DNA of 64,000 nucleotides from Ancylostoma caninum (lineage: Eukaryota > Nematoda > Chromadorea > Rhabditida > Ancylostomatidae), in the NCBI GenBank assembly GCA_037903475.1, contig JBAJFG010000621.1, forward strand, positions 1,240,001 to 1,304,000, written 5' to 3'. Below the pieces are notes generated by a model, which did not search any database, was not told the origin of the DNA, and saw only the letters and a program-made list of their open reading frames with translations. Shown piece after piece: positions 20,480 through 34,500 of the stretch. Both the position numbers and the translations under genes were made by a program. Position 1 is the stretch's first letter; every line of letters begins with the position of its first letter.

Positions 20480-21580
20480 CCATGACAAGATAAGAGTTAC
20501 GCTTAGCGGGCACTCTCACACTCAAACTCCCTTCATCTAAGTGTAGGACGATGGGCGCTAAAGAGCGCCTTGGTATCCCGAGATGTGCCCCGAGATGATC
20601 GATTGATGATTAGAGCTGTCCACAAAGGCCTACCACTTCTTCCAGCTCGCAGGCTTTTACTGATGAAGACTTTAAAGATGAATTTTAAACTTCAGCTATA
20701 CTAAGTAGGAATCTAAAATACTGTGCAGAATGGATATTCATTATGGAAATAGTGACGAAATCAAGGTTATGGTGCGATTGCAAATGTTCCGTAAATCCAA
20801 TGAAAAATAAAATTTCAGTGTAGTGATTGCTTCCTTAAGTGCCAATTGCATGAGAAAGATTGTGTTGAATTGAGCAGTAACAAAATAAATGAGGTGTAAC
20901 AATATTGTTCTAGCATTTCTGTCATAGTGTGTTTTAAAATTCTTTTCACATCTAACATGGAATCGAGGTACCGAAGAGGGTAGGTCCGACTTATTTCAAT
21001 TTCTAATATCTAGCAAACGAGGTTCAACATGGGGAAAACACTAAACTTGCTGCATGTTATCATGTTTCTCACAGTTGCAAGGTGTATTGATATAATCAGT
21101 GCAAGAAAATGTGTCTGAAAGAGGAAACAGCTGATAATGGCAGGTTTAAGGGAAGTATTAGTGAAGGTTAAAGAGAGAAGCTGAAGTTTTTCTTTTTTTC
21201 ACATTTCATCATATGTTAGTCTTCGTATCGGTTAGATGTTTCAACGAGTTCCCTGCAGGTGCAGTTGAAATTTAAGAACTCAGAGCTACTATGGATCAAT
21301 CGATGTGATGCTAGTAACGTAACAAGAACTCTAGTCCATCTCAGGAACTGAGAAAAAGGCTGTACAAAGAAAGGACCGCGTTTTTTTCATAATGAACGCT
21401 TGATCGATTTCTTCCAAATGGAGAGTCTCCGTAACCGCCATCATGAATATTTGTGTTAATTGACTTCATTTCTTTCAAGTTCCACATTTCACGTTCACAT
21501 TTGGTTCACTTTGGCAGGAAAAGTTCTAATTCAAAACATAAAATGTCTCAGTTTTATATCTAATGTAAAATACATGGACC
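20480..21580. other. A+T-rich left flank of the satellite
   Basis: No frame, inverted repeat or RNA gene was recognised. AATAAA occurs near 20806. The sequence turns into satellite near 21580 without a visible junction motif. Confidence 0.4.
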
Positions 21581-22399
21581 TATCAGCTATCCTTAGAAGT
21601 GACTCGGTTCTTTACAAAACCTCTCATTGTCTCGAAAGACCTCATTCAATTCCCTAAAAGTAAAATTCCTGTAAGCTGTATGAATTAAAATGTTTGGGAA
21701 AAGTTGCTAACTTATTACATCTAATTTAGGTAGGTTAAAAAGTGGGTAATATGTAATGAAAGTTGAGAACATTAAGAAACTAAATATTTTGACCTCCAAA
21801 ACTAAAGCGAAATCAAATTCGGAATTAAGAAATCTTGCGCGGCTCGTGGTAAAATCAATATTCAAAAAGAAATGCAATGCGTTTTTTGGCTCAAGCAAAA
21901 TCCCGTTTAAAAAGTAGGCTACGAAACATCATTTAAAAATTCCTTGAGATCCGTTTAAAAATTCCCCCAACATCTAGGTGTAAACCATCCAAAAGTTTTC
22001 ACAAAATCCTTAAAAAATTCAAACTTAATTGCCAAAAATCTAAACTCTTAAATACCATCTCAATCCTCTAGCGGGCTGAAATTCGTTCATTGAACAAAGA
22101 TGCCATTGCTTCCTTAAACAATCATCAAGTTTACTTGGACTGGCTACCCCATAAATAACCTCTCAAAACATCGACATCCATTGAACTCATACCCTGGTAG
22201 AAACCTTGATTCTATATCGGCTATCCTCAGAAGTTATGGTAGTGGACTCGGTTCTTCACAAAACCTCTCATTGTCTTGAAAGACCTCATTCAATTCCCTA
22301 AAAGTAAAATTCCTGTAAGCTGTATGAGTTAAAATGTTTGGGAAAAGTTGCTAACTTATTACATCTAATTTAGGTAGGTTAAAAAGTGGGTAATATGTA

Positions 22400-22801
22400 A
22401 TGAAAGTTGAGAACATTAAGAAACTAAATATTTTGACCTCCAAAACTAAAGCGAAATCAAATTCGGAATTAAGAAATCTTGCGCGGCTTGTGGTAAAATC
22501 AATATTCAAAAAGAAATGCAATGCGTTTTTGGCTCAAGCAAAATCCCGTTTAAAAAGTAGGCTACGAAACATCATCTAAAAATTCCTTGAGATCCGCTTA
22601 AAAATTCCTCTAACATCTAGGTGTAAACCATCCAAAAGTTTTCACAAAATCCTTAAAAAATTCAAACTTAATTGCCAAAAATCTAAACTCTCAAATACCA
22701 TCTCAGTCCTCTAGCGGGCTGAAATTCCTTCATTGAACGAAGATCCCATTGCTTCCTTAAACAATCATCAAGTTTACTTGGACTGGCTACCCCATAATTA
22801 A
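22400..22801 (+). pseudogene. Coding-like frame inside the satellite monomer (representative copy)
   Basis: From ATG at 22400 the frame is open for 59 codons (stop TAA 22577-22579). It then stays open in the same frame for codons 61-104 (stop TAG 22712-22714) and 106-133 (stop 22799). The first part is strongly basic: 12 Lys and 5 Arg against 2 Glu, with stretches such as SELRNLARLVVKSIFKKKC and LAQAKSRLKSRLRNII that could form a cationic helix. The 59-codon part is intact in six copies (ATG at 22400, 23061, 23704, 25009, 26958, 28939). Most other copies carry one extra T in a T run near codon 43, which shifts the frame. No family is recognised. It may be a relic of a coding ancestor or a chance property of the monomer. 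Confidence 0.3.
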
Positions 22802-25800
22802 CCTCTCAAAACATCGACATCCATTGAACTCATTCCCTGGTAGAAACCTTGATTCTATATCAGCTATCCTCAGAAATTATGGTAGTGGACTCGGTTCTTC
22901 ACAAAACCTCTCATTGTTTCAAAGACCTCATTCAATTCCCTAAAAGTCGTAAAATTCCTGTGAGCTGTATGAGTTAAAATGTTTGGGAAAAGTTGCTAAC
23001 TTATTACATCTAATTTAGGTAGGATAAAAGGTGTGGTTTAGTTTGGTTGGGTAATATGTAATGAAAGTTGAGAACATTAAGAAACTAAATATTTTGACCT
23101 CCAAAACTAAAGCGAAATCAAATTCGGAATTAAGAAATCTTGCGCGGCTCGTGGTAAAATCAATATTCAAAAAGAAATGCAACGCGTTTTGGGCTCAAGC
23201 AAAATCCCGTTTAAAAAGTAGGCTACGAAACATCACCTAAAAATTCCTTGAGATCCGCTTAAAAATTCCTCTAACATCTAGGTGTAAACCATCCAGAAGT
23301 TTTCACAAAATCCTTAAAAAATTCAAACTTAATTGCCAAAAATCTAAACTCTTAAATACCATCTCAATCCTCTAGCGGGCTGAAATTCGTTCATTGAACA
23401 AAGATCCCATTGCTTCCTTAAACAATCATCAAGTTTACTTGGACTGGCTACCCCATAAATAACCTCTCAAAACATCGACATCCATTGAACTCCTACCCTG
23501 GTAGAAACCTTGATTCTATATCGGCTATCCTCAGAAGTTATGGTAGTGGACTCGGTTCTTCACAAAACCTCTCATTGCCTTGAAAGACCTCATTCAATTC
23601 CCTAAAAGTAAAATTCCTGTAAGCTGTATGAGTTAAAATGTTTGGGAAAAGTTGCTAACTTATTACATCTAATTTAGGTAGGTTAAAAAGTGGGTAATAT
23701 GTAATGAAAGTTGAGAACATTAAGAAACTAAATATTTTGACCTCCAAAACTAAAGCGAAATCAAATTCGGAATTAAGAAATCTTGCGCGGCTTGTGGTAA
23801 AATCAATATTCAAAAAGAAATGCAATGCGTTTTTGGCTCAAGCAAAATCCCGTTTAAAAAGTAGGCTACGAAACATCATCTAAAAATTCCTTGAGATCCG
23901 CTTAAAAATTCCTCTAACATCTAGGTGTAAACCATCCAAAAGTTTTCACAAAATCCTTAAAAAATTCAAACTTAATTGCCAAAAATCTAAACTCTCAAAT
24001 ACCATCTCAGTCCTCTAGCGGGCTGAAATTCCTTCATTGAACGAAGATCCCATTGCTTCCTTAAACAATCATCAAGTTTACTTGGACTGGCTACCCCATA
24101 ATTAACCTCTCAAAACATCGACATCCATTGAACTCATTCCCTGGTAGAAACCTTGATTCTATATCAGCTATCCTCAGAAGTTATGGTAGTGGACTCGGTT
24201 CTTCACAAAACCTCTCATTGTCTCGAAAGACCTCATTCAATTCCCTAAAAGTAAAATTCCTGTAAGCTGTATGAATTAAAATGTTTGGTAAAAGTTGCTA
24301 ACTTATGACATCTAATTTAGGTAGGATAAAAGGAGTGGTTTAGTTTGGTTGGGTAATATGTAATGAAAGTTGAGAACATTAAGAAACTAAATATTTTGAC
24401 CTCCAAAACTAAAGCGAAATCAAATTCGGAATTAAGAAATCTTGCGCGGCTGGTGGTAAAATCAATATTCAAAAAGAAATGCAATGCGTTTTTTGGCTCA
24501 AGCAAAATCCCGTTTAAAAAGTAGAGGCTACGAAACATCATCTAAAAATTCCTTGAGATCCGTTTAAAAATTCCCCCAACCATCTAGGTGTGAACCAAGC
24601 AAAAGTTTTCACAAAATCCTTAAAAATTCAAACTTAATTTCCAAAAATCTAAACTCTTAAATACCATCTCAATCCTCTAGCAGGCTGAAATTCCTTCATT
24701 GAACGAAGATCCCATTGCTTCCTTAAACAATCATCAAGTTTACTTGGACTGACTACCCCATAATTAACCTCTCAAAACATCGACATCCATTGAACTCTTA
24801 CCCTGGTTGAAACCTTGATCCTATATCAGCTATCCTCAGAAGTTATGGTAATGGACTCGGTTCTTCACAAAACCTCTCATTGCCTTGAAAGACCTCATTC
24901 AATTCCCTAAAAGTAAAATTCCTGTAAGCTGTATGAGTTAAAATGTTTGGGAAAAGTTGCTAACTTATTACATCTAATTTAGGTATGTTAAAAAGTGGGT
25001 AATATGTAATGAAAGTTGAGAACATTAAGAAACTAAATATTTTGACCTCCAAAACTAAAGCGAAATCAAATTCGGAATTAAGAAATCTTGCGCGGCTCGT
25101 GGTAAAATCAATATTCAAAAAGAAATGCAATGCGTTTTTGGCTCAAGCAAAATCCCGTTTAAAAAGTAGGCTACGAAACATCATTTAAAAATTCCTTGAG
25201 ATCCGTTTAAAAATTCCCCCAACATCTAGGTGTAAACCATCCAAAAGTTTTCACAAGATCCTTAAAAAATTCAAACTTAATTGCCAAAAATCTAAACTCT
25301 TAAATACCATCTCAATCCTCTAGCGGGCTGAAATTCGTTCATTGAACAAAGATCCCATTGCTTCCTTAAACAATCATCAAGTTTACTTGGACTGGCTACC
25401 CCATAAATAACCTCTCTAAAACATCGACATCCATTGAGTCCTACCCTGGTAGAAACCTTGATTCTATATCGGCTATCCTCAGAAGTTATGGTAGTGGACT
25501 CGGTTCTTCACAAAACCTCTCATTGCCTTGAAAGACCTCATTAATTCCCTAAAAGTAAAATTCCTGTAAGCTGTATGAGTTAAAATGTTTGGGAAAAGTT
25601 GCTAACTTATTACATCTAATTTAGGTAGGTTAAAAAGTGGGTAATATGTAATGAAAGTTGAGAACATTTAGAAACTAAATATGTTGACCTCCAAAACTAA
25701 AGCGATATCAACTTCGGAATTAAGAAATCTTGCGCGGCTTGTGGTAAAATCAATATTCAAAAAGAAATGCAATGCCTTTTTTGGCTCAAGCAAAACACCG

Positions 25801-28800
25801 TTTAAAAAGTAGGCTACGAAACATCATTAAAAATTCCTTGAGATCCGTTGACAAAATTCCCCCAACATCTAGGTGTAAACCATCCAAAAGTTTTCACAAA
25901 ATCCTTAAAAAATTGAAACTTAATTGCCAAAAATCTAAACTCTTAAATACCATCTCAATCCTCTAGCAGGCTGAAATTCCTTCATTGAACGAAGATCCCA
26001 TTGCTTCCTTAAACAATCATCAAGTTTACTTGAACTGGCTACCCCATAATTAACCTCTCAAAACATCGACATCCACTGAACTCATACCCTGGTAGAAACC
26101 TTGATTCTATATCAGCTATCCTCAGAAGTTATGGTAGTGGACTTGGTTCTTTACAAAACTTCTCATTGTCTCGAAAGGCCTCATTCAATTCCCTAAAAGT
26201 CGTAAAATTCCTGTAGGCTCTATGAGTTAAAATGTTTGGGAAAAGTTGCTAACTTATTACATCTAATTTAGGTAGGATAAAAAGTGTGGTTTAGTTTGGT
26301 TGGGTAATATATAATGAAAGTTGAGAACATTTAGAAACTAAATATGTTGACCTCCAAAACTAAAGCGATATCAACTTCGGAATTAAGAAATCTTGCGCGG
26401 CTCTTTGTAAAATCAATATTCAAAAAGAAATGCAATGCCTTTTTTGGCTCAAGCAAAACACCGTTTAAAAAGTAGGCTACGAAACATCATCTAAAAATTC
26501 CTTGAGATCCGCTTAAAAATTCCCCCAACATCTAGGTGTAAACCGTCCAAAAGTTTTCACAAAATCCTTAAAAAATTCAAACTTAATTGCCAAAAATCTA
26601 AACTCTTAAATACTATCTCAATCCTCTAGCGGGCTGAAATTCCTTCATTGAACGAAGATCCCATTGCTTCCTTAAACAATCATCAAGTTTACTTGGACTG
26701 GCTACCCCATAAATAACCTCTCAAAACATCGACATCCATTGAATTCATACCCTGGTAGAAACCTTGATTCTATATCGGCTATCCTCAGAAGTTATGGTAG
26801 TGGACTCGGTTCTTCACAAAACCTCTCATTGTCTTGAAAGACCTCATTCAATTCCCTAAAAGTAAAATTCCTGTAAGCTGTATGAGTTTAAATGTTTGGG
26901 AAAAGTTGCTAACTTATTACATCTAATTTAGGTAGGTTAAAAAGTGGGTAATATGTAATGAAAGTTGAGAACATTAAGAAACTAAATATTTTGACCTCCA
27001 AAACTAAAGCGAAATCAAATTCGGAGTTAAGAAATCTTGCGCGGCTCGTGGTAAAATCAATATTCAAAAAGAAATGCAATGCGTTTTTGGCTCAAGCAAA
27101 ATCCCGTTCAAAAAGTAGGCTACGAAACATCATTTAAAAATTCCTTGAGATCCGTTTAAAAATTCCCCCAACATCTAGGTGTAAACCATCCAAAAGTTTT
27201 CACAAAATCCTTAAAAAATTCAAACTTAATTGCCAAAAATCTAAACTCTTAAATACCATCTCAATCCTCTAGCGGGCTGAAATACCTTCATTGAACGAAG
27301 ATCCCATTGCTTCCTTAAACAATCATCAAGTTTACTTGGACTGGCTACCCCATTATTAACCTCTCAAAACATCGACATCCATTGAACTCTTACCCTGGTT
27401 GAAACCTTGATCCTATATCAGCTATCCTCAGAAGTTATGGTAGTGGACTCGGTTCTTCACAAAACCTCTCATTGTCTTGAAAGACCTCATTCAATTCCCT
27501 AAAAGTCGTAAAATTCCTGTAAGCTGTATGAATTAAAATGTTTGGGAAAAGTTGCTAACTTATGACATCTAATTTAGGTAGGATAAAAGGAGTGGTTTAG
27601 TTTGGTTGGGTAATATGTAATGAAAGTTGAGAACATTAAGAAACTAAATATTTTGACCTCCAAAAACTAAAGCGAAATCAAATTCGGAATTAAGAAATCT
27701 TGCGCGGCTCGTGGTAAAATCAATATTCAAAAAGAATTGCAATGCGTTTTTTGGCTCAAGCAAAATCCCGTTTAAAAAGTAGGCTACGAAACATCATCTA
27801 AAAATTCCTTGAGATCCGTTTAAAAATTCCCCCAACATCTAGGTGTGAACCATCCAAAGGTTTTCACAAAATCCTTAAAAAATTCAAACTTAATTGCCAA
27901 AAATCTAAACTCTTAAATACCATCTCAATCCTCTAGCGGGCTGAAATTCCTTCATTGAACGAAGATCCCATTGCTTCCTTAAACAATGATGAAGTTTACT
28001 TGGACTGGCTACCCCATTATTAACCTCTCAAAACATCGACATCCATTGAACTCTTACCCTGGTTGAAACCTTGATCCTATATCAGCTATCCTCAGAAGTT
28101 ATGGTAGTGGACTCGGTTCTTCACAAAACCTCTCATTGTCTCGAAAGACCTCATTCAATTCCCTAAAAGTAAAATTCCTGTAAGCTGTATGAATTAAAAT
28201 GTTTGGGAAAAGTTGCTAACTTATGACATCTAATTTAGGTAGGATAAAAGGAGTGGTTTAGTTTGGTTGGGTAATATGTAATGAAAGTTGAGAACATTAA
28301 GAAACTAAATATTTTGACCTCCAAAACTAAAGCGAAATCAAATTCGGAATTAAGAAATCTTGCGCGGCTCGTGGTAAAATCAATATTCAAAAAGAATTGC
28401 AATGCGTTTTTTGGCTCAAGCAAAATCCCGTTTAAAAGTAGGCTACTAAGATCACCCAAAATTCCTTGAGATCCGTTTCAAAAATTCCCCCAACATCTAG
28501 GTGTAAACCATCCAAAAGTTTTCACAAAATCCTTAAAAAATTCAAACTTAATTGCCAAAAATCTAAACTCTTAAATACCATCTCAATCCTCTAGCGGGCT
28601 GAAATTCGTTCATTGAACAAAGATGCCATTGCTTCCTTAAACAATCATCAAGTTTACTTGGACTGGCTACCCCATAAATAACCTCTCAAAACATCGACAT
28701 CCATTGAACTCATACCCTGGTAGAAACCTTGATTCTATATCGGCTATCCTCAGAAGTTATGGTAGTGGACTCGGTTCTTCACAAAACCTCTCATTGTCTT

Positions 28801-31599
28801 GAAAGACCTCATTCAATTCCCTAAAAGTAAAATTCCTGTAAGCTGTATGAATTAAAATGTTTGGGAAAAGTTGCTAACTTATGACATCTAATTTAGGTAG
28901 GATAAAAGGAGTGGTTTAGTTTGGTTGGGTAATATGTAATGAAAGTTGAGAACATTAAGAAACTAAATATTTTGACCTCCAAAACTAAAGCGAAATCAAA
29001 TTCGGAATTAAGAAGTCTTGCGCGGCTCGTGGTAAAATCAATATTCAGAAAGAAATGCAACGCGTTTTTGGCTCAAGCAAAATCCCGTTTAAAAAGTAGG
29101 CTACGAAACATCATCTAAAAATTCCTTGAGATCCGTTTAAAAATTCCCCCAACATCTAGGTGTGAACCATCCAAAAGTTTTCACAAAATCCTTAAAAAAT
29201 TCAAACTTAATTGCCAAAAATCTAAACTCTTGAATACCATCTCAATCCTCTAGCGGGCTGAAATTCCTTCATTGAACGAAGATCCCATTGCTTCCTTAAA
29301 CAATCATCAAGTTTACTTGGACGGGCTACCCCATAAATAACCTCTCAAAACATCGACATCCATTGAACTCTTACCCTGGTTGAAACCTTGATCCTATATC
29401 AGCTATCCTCAGAAGTTATGGTAGTGGACTCGGTTCTTCACAAAACCTCTCATTGTCTCGAAAGACCTCATTCAATTCCCTAAAAGTAAAATTCCTGTAA
29501 GCTGTATGAATTAAAATGTTTGGGAAAAGTTGCTAACTTATGACATCTAATTTAGGTAGGATAAAAGGAGTGGTTTAGTTTGGTTGGGTAATATGTAATG
29601 AAAGTTGAGAACATTAAGAAACTAAATATTTTGACCTCCAAAACTAAAGCGAAATCAAATTCGGAATTAAGAAATCTTGCGCGGCTCGTGGTAAAATCAA
29701 TATTCAAAAATAAATGCAATGCGTTTTTTGGCTCAAGCAAAATCCCGTTTAAAAAGTAGGCTACGAAACATCATTTAAAAATTCCTTGAGATCCGTTTAA
29801 AAATTCCCCCAACATCTAGGTGTGAACCAACCAAAAGTTTTCACAAAATCCTTAAAAAATTCAAACTTAATTGCCAAAAATCTAAACTCTTAAATACCAT
29901 CTCAATCCTCTAGCGGGCTGAAATTCCTTCATTGACCGAAGATCCCATTGCTTCCTTAAACAATCATCAAGTTTACTTGGACTGGCTACCCCATAAATAA
30001 CCTCTCAAAACATCGACATCCATTGAACTCATACCCTGGTAGAAACCTTGATTCTATATCGGCTATCCTCAGAAGTTATGGTAGTGGACTCGGTTCTTCA
30101 CAAAACCTCTCATTGTCTTGAAAGACCTCATTCAATTCCCTAAAAGTAAAATTCCTGTAAGCTGTATGAATTAAAATGTTTGGGAAAAGTTGCTAACTTA
30201 TGACATCTAATTTAGGTAGGATAAAAGGAGTGGTTTAGTTTGGTTGGGTAATATGTAATGAAAGTTGAGAACATTGAGAAACTAAATATTTTGACCTCCA
30301 AAACATTGAGAAGACCTCCAAAACTAAAGCGAAATCAAATTCGGAATTAAGAAATCTTGCGCGGCTCGTGGTAAAATCAATATTCAAAAATAAATGCAAT
30401 GCGTTTTTTGGCTCAAGCAAAATCCTGTTTAAAAAGTAGGCTACGAAACATCGTCTAAAAATTCCTTGAGATCCGTTTAAAAATTCCCCCAACATCTAGG
30501 TGTGAACCATCCAAAAGTTTTCACAAAATCCTTAAAAAATTCAAACTTAATTGCCAAAAATCTAAACTCTTAAATACCATCTCAATCCTCTAGCGGGCTG
30601 AAATTCCTTCATTGAACGAAGATCCCATTGCTTCCTTAAACAATCATCAAGTTTACTTGGACTGGCTACCCCATTATTAACCTCTCAAAACATCGACATC
30701 CATTGAACTCTTACCCTGGTTGAAACCTTGATCCTATATCAGCTATCCTCAGAAGTTATGGTAGTGGACTCGGTTCTTCACAAAACCTCTCATTGTCTCG
30801 AAAGACCTCATTCAATTCCCTAAAAGTAAAATTCCTGTAAGCTGTATGAATTAAAATGTTTGGGAAAAGTTGCTAACTTATGACATCTAATTTAGGTAGG
30901 ATAAAAGGAGTGGTTTAGTTTGGTTGGGTAATATGTAATGAAAGTTGAGAACATTAAGAAACTAAATATTTTGACCTCCAAAACTAAAGCGAAATCAAAT
31001 TCGGAATTAAGAAATCTTGCGCGGCTCGTGGTAAAATCAATATTCAAAAAGAATTGCAATGCGTTTTTTGGCTCAAGCAAAATCCCGTTTAAAAAGTAGG
31101 CTACGAAACATCATCTAAAAATTCCTTGAGATCCGTTAAAAATTCCCCCAACATCTAGGTGTAAACCATCCAAAAGTTTTCACAAAATCCTTAAAAAATC
31201 CAAACTTAATTGCCAAAAATCTAAACTCCTACATACCATCTCAATCCTTTAGCGCAGGCTGATTCCTTCATTGAACGAAGATCCCATTGCTTCCTTAAAC
31301 AATCATCAAGTTTACTTGGACTGGCTACCCCATAATTAACCTCTCAAAACATCGACATCCATTGAACTCATACCCTGGTAGAAACCTTGATTCTATATCA
31401 GCTATCCTCAGAAGTTATGGTAGTGGACTCGGTTCTTTACAAAACCTCTCATTGTCTCGAAAGGCCTCATTCAATTCCCTAAAAGTCGTAAAAGTCCTGT
31501 AAGCTGTATGAGTTAAAATGTTTGGGAAAAGTTGCTAACTTATTACATCTAATTTAGGTAGGATAAAAGGTGTGGTTTAGTTTGGTTGGGTAATATGTA

Positions 31600-34500
31600 A
31601 TGAAAGTTGAGAACATTAAGAAACTAAATATTTTGACCTCCAAAACTTCAAATTCGGAATTAAGAAATCGCGCGGCTTGTGGTAAAATCAATATTCAAAA
31701 AGAAATGCAATGCGTTTTTTGGCTCAAGCAAAATCCCGTTTAAAAAGTAGGCTACGAAACATCATCTAAAAATTCCTTGAGATCCGTTTAAAAATTCCCC
31801 CAACATCTAGGTGTAAACCATCCAAAAGTTTTCACAAAATCCTTAAAAAATTCAAACTTAATTGCCAAAAATCTAAACTCTTAAATACCATCTCAATCCT
31901 CTAGCGGGCTGAAATTCCTTCATTGAACGAAGATCCCATTGCTTCCTTGAACAATCATCAAGTTTACTTGGACTGGCTACCCCATAACCTCTCAAAATAT
32001 CGACATCCATTGAACTCATACCCTGGTAGAAACCTTGATTCTATATCAGCTATCCTCAGAAGTTATGGTAGTGGACTCGGTTCTTTACAAAACCTCTCAT
32101 TGTCTCGAAAGACCTCATTCAATTCCCTAAAAGTCGTAAAATTCCTGTAAGCTGTATGAGTTAAAATGTTTGGGAAAAGTTGCTAACTTATGACATCTAA
32201 TTTAGGTAGGATAAAAGGAGTGGTTTAGTTTGGTTGGGTAATATGTAATGAAAGTTGAGAACATTAAGAAACTAAATATTTTGACCTCCAAAACTAATGC
32301 GAAATCAAATTCGGAATTAAGAAATCTTGCGCGGCTCGTGGTAGAATCAATATTCAAAAAGAATTGCAATGCGTTTTTTGGCTCAAGCAAAATCCCGTTT
32401 AAAAAGTAGGCTACGAAACATCATCTAAAAATTCCTTGAGATCCGTTTAAAAATTCCCCCAACATCTAGGTGTAAACCATCCAAAAGTTTTCACAAAATC
32501 CTTAAAAAATCCAAACTTAATTGCCAAAAATCTAAACTCCTACATACCATCTCAATCCTTTAGCGGGCTGAGATTCCTTCATTGAACGAAGATCCTATTG
32601 CTTCCTTAAACAATCATCAAGTTTACTTGGACTGGCTACCCCATAATTAACCTCTCAAAACATCGACATCCACTGAACTCATACCCTGGTAGAAACCTTG
32701 ATTCTATATCAGCTATCCTCAGAAGTTATGGTAGTGGACTCGGTTCTTCACAAAACCTCTCATTGTCTCGAAAGACCTCATTCAATTCCCTAAAAGTCGT
32801 AAAATTCCTGTAAGCTGTATGAGTTAAAATGTTTGGGAAAAGTTGCTAACTTATTACATCTAATTTAGGTAGGATAAAAGTGTGTTTAGTTTGGTTGGGT
32901 AATATGTAATGAAAGTTGAGAACATTTAGAAACTAAATATTTTGACCTCCAAAACTTCAAATTCGGAATTAAGAAATCTTGCGCGGCTTGTGGTAAAATC
33001 AATATTCAAAAAGAAATGCAATGCGTTTTTTGGCTCAAGCAAAATCCCGTTTAAAAAGTAGGCTACGAAACATCATCTAAAAATTCCTTGAGATCCGCTT
33101 AAAAATTCCCCCAACATCTAGGTGTAAACCATCCGAAAGTTTTCACAAAATCCTTAAAAAATTCAAACTTAATTGCCAAAAATCTAAACTCTTAAATACC
33201 ATCTCAATCCTCTAGCAGGCTGAAATTCCTTCATTGAACGAAGATCCCATTGCTTCCTTGAACAATCATCAAGTTTACTTGGACTGGCTACCCCATAACC
33301 TCTCAAAATATCGACATCCATTGAACTCATACCCTGGTAGAAACCTTGATTCTATATCAGCTATCCTCAGAAGTTATGGTAGTGGACTCGGTTCTTCACA
33401 AAACCTCTCATTGTCTCGAAAGACCTCATTCAATTCCCTAAAAGTCGTAAAATTCCTGTAAGCTGTATGAGTTAAAATGTTTGGGAAAAGTTGCTAACTT
33501 ATGACATCTAATTTAGGTAGGATAAAAGGAGTGGTTTAGTTTGGTTGGGTAATATGTAATGAAAGTTGAGAACATTAAGAAACTAAATATTTTGACCTCC
33601 AAAACTAATGCGAAATCAAATTCGGAATTAAGAAATCTTGCGCGGCTCGTGGTAGAATCAATATTCAAAAAGAATTGCAATGCGTTTTTTGGCTCAAGCA
33701 AAATCCCGTTTAAAAAGTAGGCTACGAAACATCATCTAAAAATTCCTTGAGATCCGTTTAAAAATTCCCCCAACATCTAGGTGTAAACCATCCAAAAGTT
33801 TTCACAAAATCCTTAAAAAATCCAAACTTAATTGCCAAAAATCTAAACTCCTACATACCATCTCAATCCTTTAGCGGGCTGAGATTCCTTCATTGAACGA
33901 AGATCCTATTGCTTCCTTAAACAATCATCAAGTTTACTTGGACTGGCTACCCCATAATTAACCTCTCAAAACATCGACATCCACTGAACTCATACCCTGG
34001 TAGAAACCTTGATTCTATATCAGCTATCCTCAGAAGTTATGGTAGTGGACTCGGTTCTTCACAAAACCTCTCATTGTCTCGAAAGACCTCATTCAATTCC
34101 CTAAAAGTCGTAAAATTCCTGTAAGCTGTATGAGTTAAAATGTTTGGGAAAAGTTGCTAACTTATTACATCTAATTTAGGTAGGATAAAAGGTGTGGTTT
34201 AGTTTGGTTGGGTAATATGTAATGAAAGTTGAGAACATTAAGAAACTAAATATTTTGACCTCCAAAACTTCAAATTCGGAATTAAGAAATCGTGCGCGGC
34301 TTGTGGTAAAATCAATATTCAAAAAGAAATGCAATGCGTTCTTTGGCTCAAGCAAAATCCCGTGTAAAAAGTTGGCTACGAAACATCATCTAAAAATTCC
34401 TTGAGATCCGTTTAAAAATTCCCCCAACATCTAGGTGTAAACCATCCAAAAGTTTTCACAAAATCCTTAAAAAATTCAAACTTAATTGCCAAAAATCTAA

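Noticed and set aside
21707..33701. Recurring 62-74 codon minus-strand frames (MLEPKNAL...)
   Set aside because: They repeat because the 655-bp satellite repeats. They lie opposite the plus-strand frame and show no start-site or family support.
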